DNA of 64,000 nucleotides from Triglochin maritima (lineage: Eukaryota > Streptophyta > Magnoliopsida > Alismatales > Juncaginaceae): positions 13,722,001 to 13,786,000 of the forward strand of contig OY821777.1 in NCBI GenBank assembly GCA_963682175.1. Direction: 5' to 3'. Position numbers and translations under genes: made by a program. This document shows positions 45,027-60,000 of this stretch, in pieces. Under the pieces are notes generated by a model. It had not been told where the DNA came from. It did not search any database and saw only the letters and a program-made list of their open reading frames with translations. Position 1 is the first letter of the stretch. Every line of letters begins with the position of its first letter.

Positions 45027-48000
45027 TCATGATGAGGCTGATTTTTCCTGTTTTTCTTTCTCAATCTCTGCCCTCCTTACTTCAGCATGTTGAGCTATGC
45101 CACTTGCAAGTGCTTGATTATGGAAATCCAGGGTTTGCATCAAATTCTGAAATCGAGCTGGATCCGATCCTTGAACAACTGTGATGATGTGATTAACAGT
45201 GACAGACGGTTAACAAAAAGCACTTCAGACAAAGAATATATTGTTATGAAAGCATATGTAAAACGGGGTCAAGGTTTGTGCACCTTTGATTGTATCAACA
45301 AAGTAAATAAAAGGGTCAACATCATCAATAGGGGACTGCAGCTCCTCATCATCACTATAATCGTCATCTGATTCATCCTCGAGATCCGGGTGGAAAGCCC
45401 TTGCCTAGAAATTCAATGACAAAATGAAACAAACAAGTCAAATAACACATATTTGGTAAAAGTGTACCTCCAACCAAACAAACACTTACAGAAGAGAAAT
45501 AATCAACTTAATTGATAGAAATATGAAGGAAATAAAATAAAGATCAGTATATCAAGTGCTTTTGGTACAACTATCAGGAGATTGAACTTTGACAACCTGG
45601 GCTGCTAATTTCTGTAGCTTGAGGCTACTGGCTTCATCTCCATCTTCGGCATCGACCCCCATTTCATCCTCATCTTCCTCATCCTCTTCTTCGTAATCAC
45701 TATTGAAGCCATCCATATCGTCATCATTGCCCTCATCATCCTTGCTTGCTTCTGCAAACGAAAATCATATAGGTAACTATTGTAACACAAATTTTAAATT
45801 TTGGAGCAACTGCAGCACAAGATCAACTAAGACGACCATGGCTACCGTCATCCGAAAAGGAATTCCCAATATAACCACAGCTACGTCTGACAAATAAAGA
45901 CAATTCAAGATAACAAAGGTCTTTCATAATAGCGTGTACACAACGCCTAACTCATCTAACAATGTAGACAGGACAACAAATTTAATGTCAAGCCTGACAA
46001 AGATAAGAGGGAGGATGACTAAGAGTTCCATAGTAATCTCAAGTCCCAAACAATACCATTCCTAACTAGTTAGAGTAGGCGCAGCACTAAAACACCAATA
46101 ACAAGCATGAGAAGCAGCCAATAATTCACTTTAGACAATTTAAATACAAATGTCAGAAGGGCAAAAGAAAACTTTAATAAGGAACTATAGCAGCACTTTG
46201 AATCATATAATATATAAAAAATCAGTTATAAGTCTAAAATTGCATGCTGCAGCGGGATACAAATGTTCCAATTTATGTGGTTTAAATAAGAGAAAAAATG
46301 GAGTAAAAGGAACAGTATTTGTGAGAAAGTTGAGTTTCTCTTGTTCGAATAGAATTTTTAAAACGAAAAACGAAGAGAAACTCTTCTTTAAAATTAGAGC
46401 CTCAACCTCCAAGATGGGAGAGAAATGGAGCAATTAAAAGAAAAGGCTTTGATAACTTTTACATTTCCAAACTACCATTTGTTGTTTCAACCAAGTATAT
46501 TCTTAAAATTCTTTTCAAAGTTAATTAGATTATTACAACGTGATCCATTTCCTTTGTTTCTTTTCGAGTTCTAACCCAAATGAGAGAAACATTTCCTCTC
46601 TTATCTCTCCAAAAAAGATATCAGGTATCTTCATGTCTTTCCTCTTCTCTTCTTTTCTTTTGATACCACCTCTATCCAAACACACCAATAATGTCTGAAT
46701 AATGTTTGGATACGATATCATTCTTCAATTGCTGCTTTTACTTGCACACTTGCATGAAGGGGGTCATAGGGAAGGCAAAAAAAAACATTTGTGTGACAGC
46801 TTTACCAAGAAATAATACTGCGCTAACCTGCAACTTGCTCCTTGTAAGAAACAAGTAGCTCAAGTGTAGCTCTAAAGACCCGCCCCAAGGCTTCAGCAGG
46901 TAGCTGGTCAGATGGAAGTGTAAGCAATCCAATTAATCCCAAGCAGCAGACTTTCTTATCGTGTTCCCTGTAGTTACAAGAAATATATGTTATCCTGGAA
47001 AAAAACACCACAGGTGCGCAACAAGAGATACTGAGACTGGAAATAGTACCTTCTAAAATGTGTGTGTGCACCACTTTTCTTAACTTCTTTTAACATCTGA
47101 AACCAGAGACCAAAAACATCTGTTGCAACCCCAAGCTTTTGCAGTATGCCAAGTGTGAGAGAGGAATTGTAGTAAAGTGCATTTGCAATCTGGAGAGTCA
47201 TCATTATTTGTCAGTAGTACATCTGGTACAAACTAGTTTTTTAAAGGAAAGGAGCCTCAGAGGAAAAGGATAAAGCTAAAGGACTAGACAATAATAAAAT
47301 GACAACAATAACTTAATTCCATTTGGTTAGCTCCGATATAAAAAAATCCATTTGGTTAGCTCGGCTAAATGAACACAACAAGATGTTCAATGAAACTTAA
47401 GGTTGCGAACGTAACTAGGACCATATCCACTTTTACTGGTGTGGTGGTGCCAACTGTGCCAACAAAATAATGATGTCGAATGATATTCTTTATTTACTCA
47501 TTCAGTCTTGTACAATGTTCGATGTTCACTGTTCACCATTTGGTGCTTACACTTAAGCAAGTTTGGTCAAGGAACCAACAAATTTTGGTTCATCCGATAA
47601 CACTTTGAAAATCCAAAGTACTTCACCATTAAAGAGAGGTAATAATCACAGAAAATTGACTCATCTAAATTAAAGGTAGCAAGACCTACAGTAATTTGCT
47701 GACAATAATGGTGTGCATGGATAATATCTTAAGGAGAAGGGCAAAAAAGAAGAGAAAGTAGATTTCTCTGTCTTGGATAGCAACAATACGAGAGTTTGAA
47801 GGGAGATGGAGAGAAAATGTCAATACACAACTTTCTCTCCAATGTTGGAGAGATATGGAAAGAAAGTGATTGTTGTAGTTTTATGACTAAATTATCTTGC
47901 TTTTGAAATGAAACAATAACTCAATGATAAAAAAAGGATACTTTAGTCAATTCACAATATTTCTTTTAATTTCTCTCATGTATATCCAAGCAAGAGAAAA

Positions 48001-51000
48001 GGAAAGAAGAGAAGAGAAACAATATTTCTTTTCTCTCCCATGTTCCTATCCAAGCAAACCATAGAGCTTGTGGAGTAAATGTATTATTTACTGATGCAAC
48101 GTAAGATGATCTTAGAGAAAGAACTCGAAATAATGGACACAACAAGTGTTAGCTTAATTAGGCCTAACAATCGTGTCGTATATTTTCGTGTCGTGTTTTT
48201 TTTCGTGTCCTAGGCAATTTCTCTAGACACGAACACGACCCGAAAAAATTTCGTATCCAATAAACATGACACGAACACGACCCGAACCAACACGAAAACT
48301 AACTAAAATTATTAATATTTTAACATTTCAGTGTTTACTCTAAAGTATTCTTCGTTAAAGTAAACTAGGGATGAAAGCTCCCAAATGTTGGAAAGAGAGC
48401 TGAGGGGTGTTGTTGGTTTTATAGGGTGGAGTGGATGGTAAGAATTTGCATTAGGCGATGTGGGACTAATTTTTCACATCACCAAACAGCAGAAAACAAT
48501 TTGTTAATACATTGTAACATCTGATATATGAAAGAGGCGAAGTTGGCGTGATAGTTGGGTCTGATTGAAAGTTTGTCTGGGGCGCAGGTTCAAATCTCCA
48601 TGGTGGTTTTTTGGGGGGGGAATTAAATTTAACATTTGGCAAAAAAGAGAGGGTGATGGGATTCAAACTTGGGTCACCTAAGGTGAACTCAAGGGGTCAA
48701 ACCATTGCACCAACAAAATAACTTGGTCTATTATTAGGATACAATAAATTAGTGTCATTCGTGTACTTTTCGGGTACACGACTTAGAGACACGAAAACGA
48801 CGTCAATTGTTTTCGTATACCCGACCAAAACACAACACGAAACACGAAATCCTTAACCCAAACACGGATTTTTCGTGTCCTATTCGTGTCGTGTTTTCGT
48901 GTTCCGTGTGAAATTGTCAGGCCTAAGCTTAACCCAACACTTGATTAAAAAAAAATCCAAGCATATATACTTGGCAAGAGGAATTCATGGGTCTTATTAA
49001 AATATCACAAAATTGGCAAGGTGGTCGGACACTCCACACTAGAACCAAATCATTTATAAGTTCCGCTGCACCATCTAAGTGCTTTGCCTGCACGTATAAT
49101 TGCTACAGTATTAAAAAAAATGTTGTCCTTGCTACTGTGATTATATCACCGTTAATTATTACTAAGACACATTTTGCACGTAGGAAAACTACCTACGTGA
49201 CTATTTTCAAATGACACAATCTGAATGATCCCACTACATTAGGACCCTTTTGACGTTGCACAGAAGCTATCACACTTCATGTTCAGGTAGCACTAAAAAG
49301 CAGCTCTTTGATGCAATTTTACTTTAATAAATCTTGAAAAGATTACTGGCCACCCTGTGTCCATACAGTCTGGTGCTTTACTCATACTTGAATTCCTCTT
49401 ACGCTTCTACAAACAAGAGTTGCCAACTTCTAAGTTGTCACTGGTAACAGGACATTTGTAACAGAACATTTATAGTATACCCCTATAAGCCAAAAATGCC
49501 TGCACAATTTTCTCAAAAACAAAGCTACTGCAACGCAACGACCTACAATCGCAAAAGGGGGATTGCTGACAAAACAAAACGAAAGAGAACTTTACCTAGT
49601 TGGTACTTCAATGACAGATAAATGTGAAGCGAAACAATTAACCTAAAGCTACCAATAAAAAAACAATTACAATAAACTCACCACTTCAATTAGAAGGCAT
49701 TTCAAGTACGATTTTTCAGCCCTTTGCAAGCGAGCAATGGTGATCCGCAAGTAAGGCTCAATCCAGTGGTCGACCTGACCTTTGCAATTTTGAAATACAA
49801 CCTCGATAAGCTTAGGAGCAGGCTTAATATCACTGTCTTCCATATTTGTATCAGACATTACCTGTAAGTAATATTCCATATTATTTCTTGAAACAAGAAC
49901 CACAAGCAGCAGCTGACAATCGCAAAACAGGAAAAGGCACATTCTACGTAAAAATAAAGGGACACCAATTGTACTTACAGAAGAGAGCATGTTCCAAAGA
50001 CTTTGCTGATAATCAGGATCTTTACATGTGAGATAATGTGACGTACTCCTTGATATGTAGTTATCTAACGGAACAAGAATATCTACACGGAAAAAATAAT
50101 GTCAGATCTCAAATACCCAAATGCCAGATGATGAAAATTTAGATCAAAAGAACGTTTTTGCAGCTACATAGTTTAAGAAAGAAGATGGAAGCAAAACACT
50201 ACAATAATTAAGGCCATTTATTCAAGCATCATCTATCAAAAGTTGAATAGCTCTCGCAAGGATTAGAGAAAATATCTCCTTTTAATGTTGCACGTTTATA
50301 ACTCAATTCCAGTGCCACCAATAACTAAATAAATATGACTTACAGTTGAATTTAAGAGTCACATATACATTAAAGCACAATGCCATAATAAAGATTGAGG
50401 TATCTTTTCAAAATTAAAAAGGTCTGTTCCAAAGTCACTCATGAACTTCAAACTGTAAGCATTCTAGCACTCAATTGCTGGCAAACAATATTTTTAACGA
50501 ATGTTTTGAAAGTTAGCACTTTCACTTACAAGGCCTCATCACAGCAATAATCGACCTTAACAAAGTAAAAAATCGCAAAAAAGGTAACACAAACCAATAT
50601 AAATAAATTACGAATATAATTTAGAGAAATAGAGCTATAATTGGCAAACATATGGCATCAACTATTTATTTCTATACTTACTTTCAAAGTAATCTATGGC
50701 CCACTCTCCAAGTGCTTCCATCATCAATGGCCAAAGACTCCACATCTCCAAGGAAATTGTTGGAGAATAAAATGTCATATAAGAGACAATTTCCAGAACT
50801 TCCTCAAACACCTCTGTCAAGTGTCACAAATTACATAGTCAAATTTGTTGCAAAAATAAATAAAGAACATGATTAACAGACACATGTAGGATGAGTTACA
50901 CATTCAAAAAAATTCACAGACCCCATGAACAAATGATGAAATTGCAACACGGAAACTATAGAGTACTTTACTCACTTAAACTAAAATATCTCAAGTAGAA

Positions 51001-54000
51001 TGGGAATGGTGGATTACATGTGGACCGGTTAAAGCACAAGGTGTTGGAAGACATACTTAAGATAATTTGAAGATGGTTCAAGTTGGAATATTCGGTGAGG
51101 GGTAAGTATCATGTCATAATATTATATACCTTCTAAAGGCATGATGGAGCATGATCAGTCCTGAAGGTCAAAAGAACAAGAGAAAATTTTCCACAGATAA
51201 CAGTGACCATCTATCACAACATGGACTTTATTAAGCTGAATCACAATCATCTTCTAAGAAAAATGGAATGCACAGGCTAGATGAATAAGAGACATCATAA
51301 AAGACACCGAGTAAAGCTAAAACCAGATTTTAGCTTCTTTGAAACGTCCTAGGTCTTATCGAAATTTAAAATAATGCCCTCTACTGCAGACGGCTAGAGC
51401 ATATGTTATAATTAAGTGAATACCTTCTTGTGACCAATTAAATCGGATGAAAATTTAGAACATATGAGGACAAGTTAAGTACCTTGCCCATCTGATGTCA
51501 ACATTCTTCGCATTATTGGCAACAGAGTAGGCTCAACCTCAACGAATATATGGGGAAGTCTGTTTACTGATTCAAGAATTGTGCCTATGGCACGCAAACA
51601 ACCAACAGCAGCCAATGCAGCAGAATCATCCGCTTCATCATCAGCTTCAGATGTATTCATACATTTCCAAAATGCTGCGGCCTATTGCAAAACATGTATT
51701 TAAAATAAAAAAAACTTAGTCAGCAAGCAGTACTTTGAAATTTTCCCTTTGCATAATTGCACACTAAGCAATTGACATTACCAAATTTTGGCATAAACCG
51801 ATAGCATAAGGTGCCATTTCCTCTCCAAATTTATCCACAATCGTTTCAAGCGTGAAAACAAGGTCTTCATTTTCAACCTCGTTCATAAGCTTAAAGAACT
51901 CTGTATTTTATGAAGCATTTATCAAGAAGTCTATTGCAGCATATCATGCAAGAAAGGGGAACAAGTGAGAGAGCAAAAATTTACATACCATCAAGCAATT
52001 GAGGAAGAAATGGTCGAATTTCATTCAAATCTGCAAGGTATAACGGAACTCAAATTAATATTGAATAAATAGAAATGCTCTCTTTTGTGGACCACAAGTC
52101 CACAAGGAAAAGAATGAACCTCTGCAAGCTTCAACAAAGGAACGCAATGCAAAGACAGAATCCACACGAACAGGAAGCTCTGAATCACGTAATCCTGAAA
52201 CAACACAGTGGAGGGCCTTGCGGAAGTTGGTTGGATCTGAGAACATAATTCCTGCATATTGCCCTGCAACCCATGCTGCCTGTAGAATAAAAAAATAGAC
52301 ACAAAATTGGCAGTCAAAAGTTAAATTCTAAGTAGATGCAACAATAAAGCCTAAGATGCCAAAAAAAAATGAAAGTGGAAAGGCAAATATATTTTACAGT
52401 GTGTGAATATTTAGGCTACTCGCCTCAATGCCCAAGGTTATCGGGCCACAATACGTGAGGCATAACTGCATAAGCACCTCAGACTTTGTAGAGGCCAAAA
52501 AAAAGAACAAAAAGTTTTCCCATATATTATAGTTTTCAAAGAAATGCACCCTTCAAATGACCTTAGAACTTAATCTCTTATTTTTAATTGACAAACGAAA
52601 CATATGTAATTGTGATTGATTAATCATGTCCCTGCAAAAAAGTGCCTCACTGTTTGAAACGATTGATCGCCTCTAGCACATTTTAAGGGTCTCAACAAAT
52701 GAGTATAATAACCTCTAGAATCAAGTTCGAACTTCTAACCCTTCAAACATGTAAGTAATCAGTCAATCCTTAATTGTTTCTTGTTGGAAGTCACCACTCA
52801 CCAGTTTGTGAATTTGCCAGGATGATAAAGAACGTGATTAATCAATCACAATTACATATGTTTTGTTTGTCAATTGAAAATAAGAGATTAAATTGTAAGG
52901 TTATTTGAAGGGGACCTTTCTTTTAAAACTATAATATATGGAAGAACTATTTGTTCCTTTTTTGGGGCTTAAGCTTTTTTAGACATGAAATCAATGAAGT
53001 AAAATTTCTTCGAGAAATATTCTCATTTCAAATATTGCTCTATAACTTATGGCTTCGATCAGCTTATTCTCTCGCCTCTCGCCCTGATTCTCAAGGTGTG
53101 ATCGGACTCATAGCCTTTAACCTCAACAGCTTCAATGCAAGTCATGTAACCACAATGGTGGACCTCGGCATGTCGGTCACGGAAACATATTTAATTCCAC
53201 TATTTGCATCTGCAGATAAATTATATGACTACATAACATAACACGAGAGTTCCTAGAAGCTAAAATATACAGACCCAATTATATATTTTACGTGGCTATG
53301 GTGCTACATCAAAACACCCGCATTTGAAGTCGCTTAGTTAATATTTTTAGAACTTGGAATTTTGTGTTCACTAAAACAATATTTCATATACAACAAATAC
53401 ATGACAGTGTCACATTTTACCCACATATTATCAAGTATCAACCTATCAATTATTAATGTTGCATAACAATATTGAGTTGTTTTATCGCTGAGAATAATGA
53501 GATTGTACAAAATTACAAACAACAATTGAAATAGATAGTACCAGTCTTAAGATGGGTAGCTTTTTTAAAACCACATGTTGATAATGCTTCTAATTGAATC
53601 AAAATATACGATCTGTAATGTCATATACCTTACCATTCCAACTAAAATAAAATTCACAAAAAGTTCTATGATTTGCCAGAAACCCTGCTTCCTCCATGCA
53701 TATATTAAATCCACCATGTGGAAAAGTGGGATTAAAACCTACCTATGAAATTCAAAATCCTAGAACCCATAGATTCCAGATTTAAAAAAAATACAAACTA
53801 GTTTCTGTTGTGAATCCATAAATCAAATTCAAGCTTCGATGTAGGAACTGCTCCTCAAACAGGTTGTTTTCTGTCCAAATGAATGGCTTGCAGAAAAAGT
53901 GAAGTTTTTTAGTGAAATTTATTTCGGTCTTGGGATTTAAATCATAATTTAGAAAGATTTGAATTATATAAATCCATAGCTAAACCCCTTCAATTTTCAA

Positions 54001-57000
54001 TCTGTTAGAAATATAATAAGGCTAATAACATGAAATGAGATCTCATGGGACATTTTGTCACCAATGCTAATTTTAACTCAAATTTGTAGTATTGAAGTGA
54101 AAGAACCTGTAAGAGCAGCAAACCATTATACCTTTGCCCTAAGGTGGCCAACATGACTGCTAAACTCAGGAAAAACATGCTGCACCAGCATACTTTCAAG
54201 TTCAGACTTATAAGGCTCTGTTTGTTTTAGTTTGTCACACAAGGTGCCAACGGCAAGGAGAGCCCCATCTTTTTGACGGTATGGTTTAGCCTCCTCCGGT
54301 GCTTCTTTGTATCTGGAGATAAAATTTACGTTCCAATATATTATCAAGAACAGGAGCAAGGAAACAAATAAAATTGGCATTTTGACCGATTAAAATAGGT
54401 ATTTTCGAAGTTTGACAACACTACCTTGTAAATATCAAAACAATGAACTGAACAAATTTCTGAAGATTTCCTTTTCCACGTTTCCTCACTAATTCACTTA
54501 CAAAATCCATAGCTGCTGTTCTGGGACTATACAGATCCTCAATAATATCTGCGAAGGAACAACGAAAACATTTAGAAGGCCCAAAAATGGAATTCAAGTA
54601 GTTAACCAAATTTAGTGACTCACCATAACCCTTTCGGACGTATTCATGAGGATCCTCGTTCCATAGCTTTTCATCATTGTCATTGAAGCATATAAGAGGG
54701 AAAATAATCTCAAACAGAACGATATCAAGTTGTGGTGCTAGCAAATTATACATGCTAGTTTTTGAGATACTGCAAGCAAATAGAGGGGAAATGGTTATGA
54801 ACAACGAAAAACCAAAAAGGCTAATATGCCCTTGCCGGATAACAAAGGGTATGCAGCCACGATGTTTTTATAAAAAAGTCAGTGCCAAAAAACAGCTCAT
54901 ACAACACCTAGGCTACATGGTTGATGAGGTGGCCAATTCAACAGGTGACTAACCACAACTAACAACTCGAACCATTGTCGCACAATTGACCAAAACTAGA
55001 AAACTATTGATAATTAAGCAAAAACATATGTCGTTTGGTCGACTCTCCTCAAGAACGCCGAGGATGTTGCAGTCATTGTAGGAACCCAACCACAACTTGC
55101 CCATCCTAAGATAAACAGTAAATAGGTTGAGTTGAACCCGCCAAAATAATACAAACTTGAAACAATTATTGGTCAACTGGCAGCTAATTGTAGTGTAATG
55201 ACTCAATCCCACTTAACCGTAAACCAAATAATAAAAAAGTCAACTCACCTAACCACGTCAAAAGTTCACAGAAAAGCAACACAAAAGTGAAGCTCATGGA
55301 TTAATAAAAGTTATTTTGAAAAACAAAACATTTGTATATCACTAGTATAATTTCATAAGTTACATCGATATATAAATAAGACCACAATGTGAAGTTGAAC
55401 TGCATATGCCAGCATTGATTTTTTTGTAAACTACATTTAAACAAGCAGAAGGATGGAGATCATTTCAATCTGAAAAAAATACTAAGCTGAAACAACCAGG
55501 TTATGACTATTAAAAACCCTGATCACATGGACAAGCTACCATTATTTGAAGGGGAAAAAAGGACAAGCTACCTACCATTTGCTTTACAAGGTGAACATTT
55601 TACTTGAAACACAATCGTTAGTTAGCCTTAGAAAGTGGAATAAAAGGTCAGAACTGCTGAAATTTCTTAAAGTTAGAAGCATTACTGACACAAGATCAAA
55701 ATATTTGATTGATAACCACCATACAATTGTTGGAGAAAAATAAGCTGATGGCAGTAGCCTACCAGATCATAATTCACACGAGACTGTGGTTGGGGATCAG
55801 TAAGTAAAAGGCTCCATTGGAAGACATAAGGTGTTAAATACCACCACTACTGATTGAATCGCTTTATGCAAGCATACAAGTTACTTTCAATAACTTCTGA
55901 AGAAGTTCAGAAACAATAGACAGTGGTCGCCCAATAATTAAGAGAAACAATGAAGAGATTCTACATACTGACCTGCTACTCAGGTATTGAAGGATGAGAT
56001 TTGTAACTCTATCGGGCAGATATTCACCCACACGGATAGCATTCAGAAGACGTAGATGGCATTCTAATATTTTGCCAGCATAGCTTTTGTGGAACATCTG
56101 GGCAAAAGCTTTACTCTCTGGTTTCTGAAGCTTCATGTCACCAAACCTGGGCAATCGACATTTATAATCAATAACAAAAGCAATAAAGAATATTTTGATG
56201 GCAATTTAAGTGCAGATAACTTGCCGAGTATATAGACGGTTTAAAATATGAATGGTCCACTTCTTTACTTTCCACCAGCCCCATGATTTTCTAAGATCTG
56301 GATCAGTTGGTTGCCCTTCCAAGGGCACGGGCCTTTCCAGCATATTCAAGAATAGCACCATCCAGCCATTGAAAACATTGGGATCAAGCAATTGCTTTGG
56401 AATCTCTAGCTGAAAGCGCAAGAGATGAGTGTTTGTGAAACTAGAGATGAACATGTCAAAAAGGTTACACCAATTAAAGGCAGTTTTTCATAGTAAAGTG
56501 CATACATATATCGACGACCAAAAAATTTTGCATATGAGTTTGATAAGATCTGCAACTTCCAGGACAGGATTCGCAATCTGGACAAGTTTGCCAAATATGC
56601 TTAGCAAATGTGGGAAAGTCTGTTCTACAATTTGATGGACAGGCATCCGCTCTTCATCAGATTTGAACCTAAGTATGAAGTAAAATAGGTAAGTTTACGA
56701 GCCAAAATGCTACAATAATAACCATTAGAACCTAAACAATGATTAGTTCTATAAAGAGAAAGGAAAACACTGCTGCTGTAAAGAAAAAGAAGATTTTTCA
56801 ATAGAATAATCAATTCGGATGTTCTAGAGTTCTAGTACAATAACACAATATGGCAATGCAACTAACTCTAGCTTAATGTTTGAAATTGAGGCAAAGTGAT
56901 CGTAGAGATAACAGAAAGGTACCAAAAAGTAACATACTCATATTTCCTGGCCAAAATCCGCAATACATATAAGGATCCATATATTTGCTGGTCTTGTTGT

Positions 57001-60000
57001 TGCAGGTTGCTCTGAATCCATGAGAGAAGTGCAGGCCATTGTTCAGGGTAGTCTGCATGAATTATTGTTTTCAAGCATTCACCAAGTTGCGCTCTGAAAA
57101 TTTAAATGCAAAGTGAGCAGAAATACACTATCACGAATGGATATATAAGATAAAAACTAAAAAGGGGGAAGGACTGGGACAGAACAAAGAGAAAAGCTAA
57201 AATAAGGGCAATATTTATCATTTATTTATAATTTGTATATGAAAAAGGTCCGATTGAAATTTTTCATTTTTGTGACCAAATCACCAAAACAATGCATATT
57301 GCATTGCAGCATATGGTACCCATTGAAATTTCAATTCCACCATAGCTTTTCACATTTCAATTCCACCATAAGAATTTGGAGTGTTAAATACAGTGACATT
57401 AGCATGGGTAGGGATATTGATCTATGCATTACAAGTAATGTATGCAGTTATGCACATTGCAAAACAATGGTTTTTATTATCTGAATAGAATATAGCACTT
57501 ACAGGTGAAAAACTAGTTTGATGGTTTGTATAGTTGAATAAAGATAGTACTTATATGTGGAAAAAAAAACTAGTCTGGCCCTTTTTTATCTGTAGTTTGA
57601 TCTTTTGATAGTTTATGTCATAGTTTCACTTTATAGCAAGGAAATAAAGTTAGACAAGAAAATGAAGAATAGATTAGAGAACTTCCAATGGTTCAAACAA
57701 TCAGAAATTCCTTGTTTCGGAATTTATGGTGTGTGGATAGGAGAGAAAGGGAGAGAAATGGAGAGAAAGTATGATTTCTCTTGTTTGGATAGACATTTTA
57801 AGGAGAGAAAATGAAAGAAAGAGAGAGAAATGGAGAGGAAGTCTCTTGAAGGAAAATGGACCCTCAATTTTCTCTCTGAAAGTGGAAAGAATTGGAGAGA
57901 AAATTGATTTCTCTCCTAATTTCCCAAAATACCCAAAATTAAATAAGTTAACACAACCATGGGTACTTTGGTGATATAATGTCAAAAAAAAATTCTTTTT
58001 TCTTCTCTCTTTACAGTTACACATTCCTATCCAAACAAGGGGAAAAGACAACACTTTCTTTTCTCTTCTCTCCAGATCTTCTCTCTTTTGTTCTCTTCTC
58101 TCTTTACTTTCTACCCAAACACACCATTAGACAATGTAAACAGCAACGAACTTGATAAAACTGGCCCAAGAAGAAATTGCTCAAACACAACTTCATGTAA
58201 GGCGTCTGTTAAATTTCTGCTCGACCTGCTTGATACCTAGAAACATGACTTCTTGTATGTGTCACCTTTTTTTAAAATTTAGAATCCACATTCAACCAGT
58301 TGTTATATATCTTCACCATAGCCATTTATCACCACTTTCAAATTGAAGGACAAACATTTAGCACTTGTTTATTATCAGTAACAAGTGTCAACATAATAAA
58401 ATCATAATCTCACGCAACCTGCCAATATATCTTCATTTATCACCACAACAATCCTCATTATAGGCATTTCAAGGCAATTTAAAGTTGCTGAGAAAACACA
58501 TTGACATAGTGCAAGATGCAACACCAAAAACTCAAGCAACCTGTTTCTCAATAACATTTTATTTATTTATATTACAATTTTGATGATGCGAAATACAAAC
58601 GTGTTTTTCTTTCATCTAGGTAATGTCATGTCGATCACAATAATAACATACTAAATTCTAACCTAAAGTACCTAATAGACTTGGAAACGCACCTGAGTAA
58701 AGCTGGAACTTGAGTTATATATGCCAAGATATTGTCCCTCACTGTGGCTTTATCACTTGGAGATACTCTTTGAGGCTCATCTACAAAACACAGACAACTT
58801 TTAACACTCCCAAATAACAGAGATCGTAAAACTGATGAAGTATCACACACCCGGCTCATATGGGGACCAATGTTTAGCTATGAAGTTCTTGAAATGGATG
58901 CTAGCAACTTGTCGCACACCCATATCAACATTTCCATCTACAATGATCTGCAATAGCCTTACCAAATGCTGTGGTGTGTACTGAAACTGCAAAAGGACAT
59001 CATTTCAATCAAACTTGGCACCACAACATCTAGACACTCCCATATTTCCTCAAAAAAGAAGAAGCAATTATTTCTTCACTTCAATCACTCAGTGTAGCAC
59101 AATAATACATCTTAAAGATTTGAGTAGTCAAGAAACCTTTGAACCCCAAAAAAGTGAAAAAGAGCTATATCTTGCAACATAACCACAAAAGTACATTTAG
59201 AATTGTTTCCCAATCGTAGATCCCCAAAAAAGAAGACAAACAAGGTGTTCTCTTCTAGCAGAGGAATAAAACTAGTTTGAAGTAGCTTAAGTAGCCACAA
59301 AATTTTCAAATTCCAAAAAAGGACAAACAACTTTTCCTTATATCAGAACCACAAAACTAAAATTTGAGTAGCTACTCAATCAATCATAAATTAAATCCCA
59401 AATCCAAAAAAGACAAACAAGGCTTTCTCTTCCATCAGAACCCAAAAAAAGTACATGTTCAAATAGCCACGGAAGTGCAGGGTGTCAAAACTAAAAGATT
59501 ACAGTCTTTTAGCTATGAAATCTTCAAATTGTATTTTCCTCTTCTACCCAGAATGCACTAAGCAATGAGAAACCAAAACCAACCGAATGCAAACACAATC
59601 CTAAACCACAGTCTCAACACAGAACCACAGCTCGAGTAAACTACTTGATCGTCAAACCCCAATTGCTAAAAACAAAAACTACAGATTTCACAACAGCTTT
59701 CCCAATCACCAAACCCAAAAAAAAATTGAAAACAGCATTTCCTCTCCTACCATGAAATTTCCAAGCAATCAAAACAAGACCTACCTGATGCCATCACAAT
59801 CTCAAACCACATCCGCAACGCAGAACCGAAGACCATGACTCAAGTAGACATTTTATCATCAAATACAAATCGCTAAAAGCACAAAAGTACGATTTTCAGT
59901 AGCTACCCAACAACCAATTCCAAAACCAATTCCTTTTCTTCCACGAAAGTGCTAAGCAAGTAAAACCCAATACCAACGTGACGCGATCACAATCCCAAAC

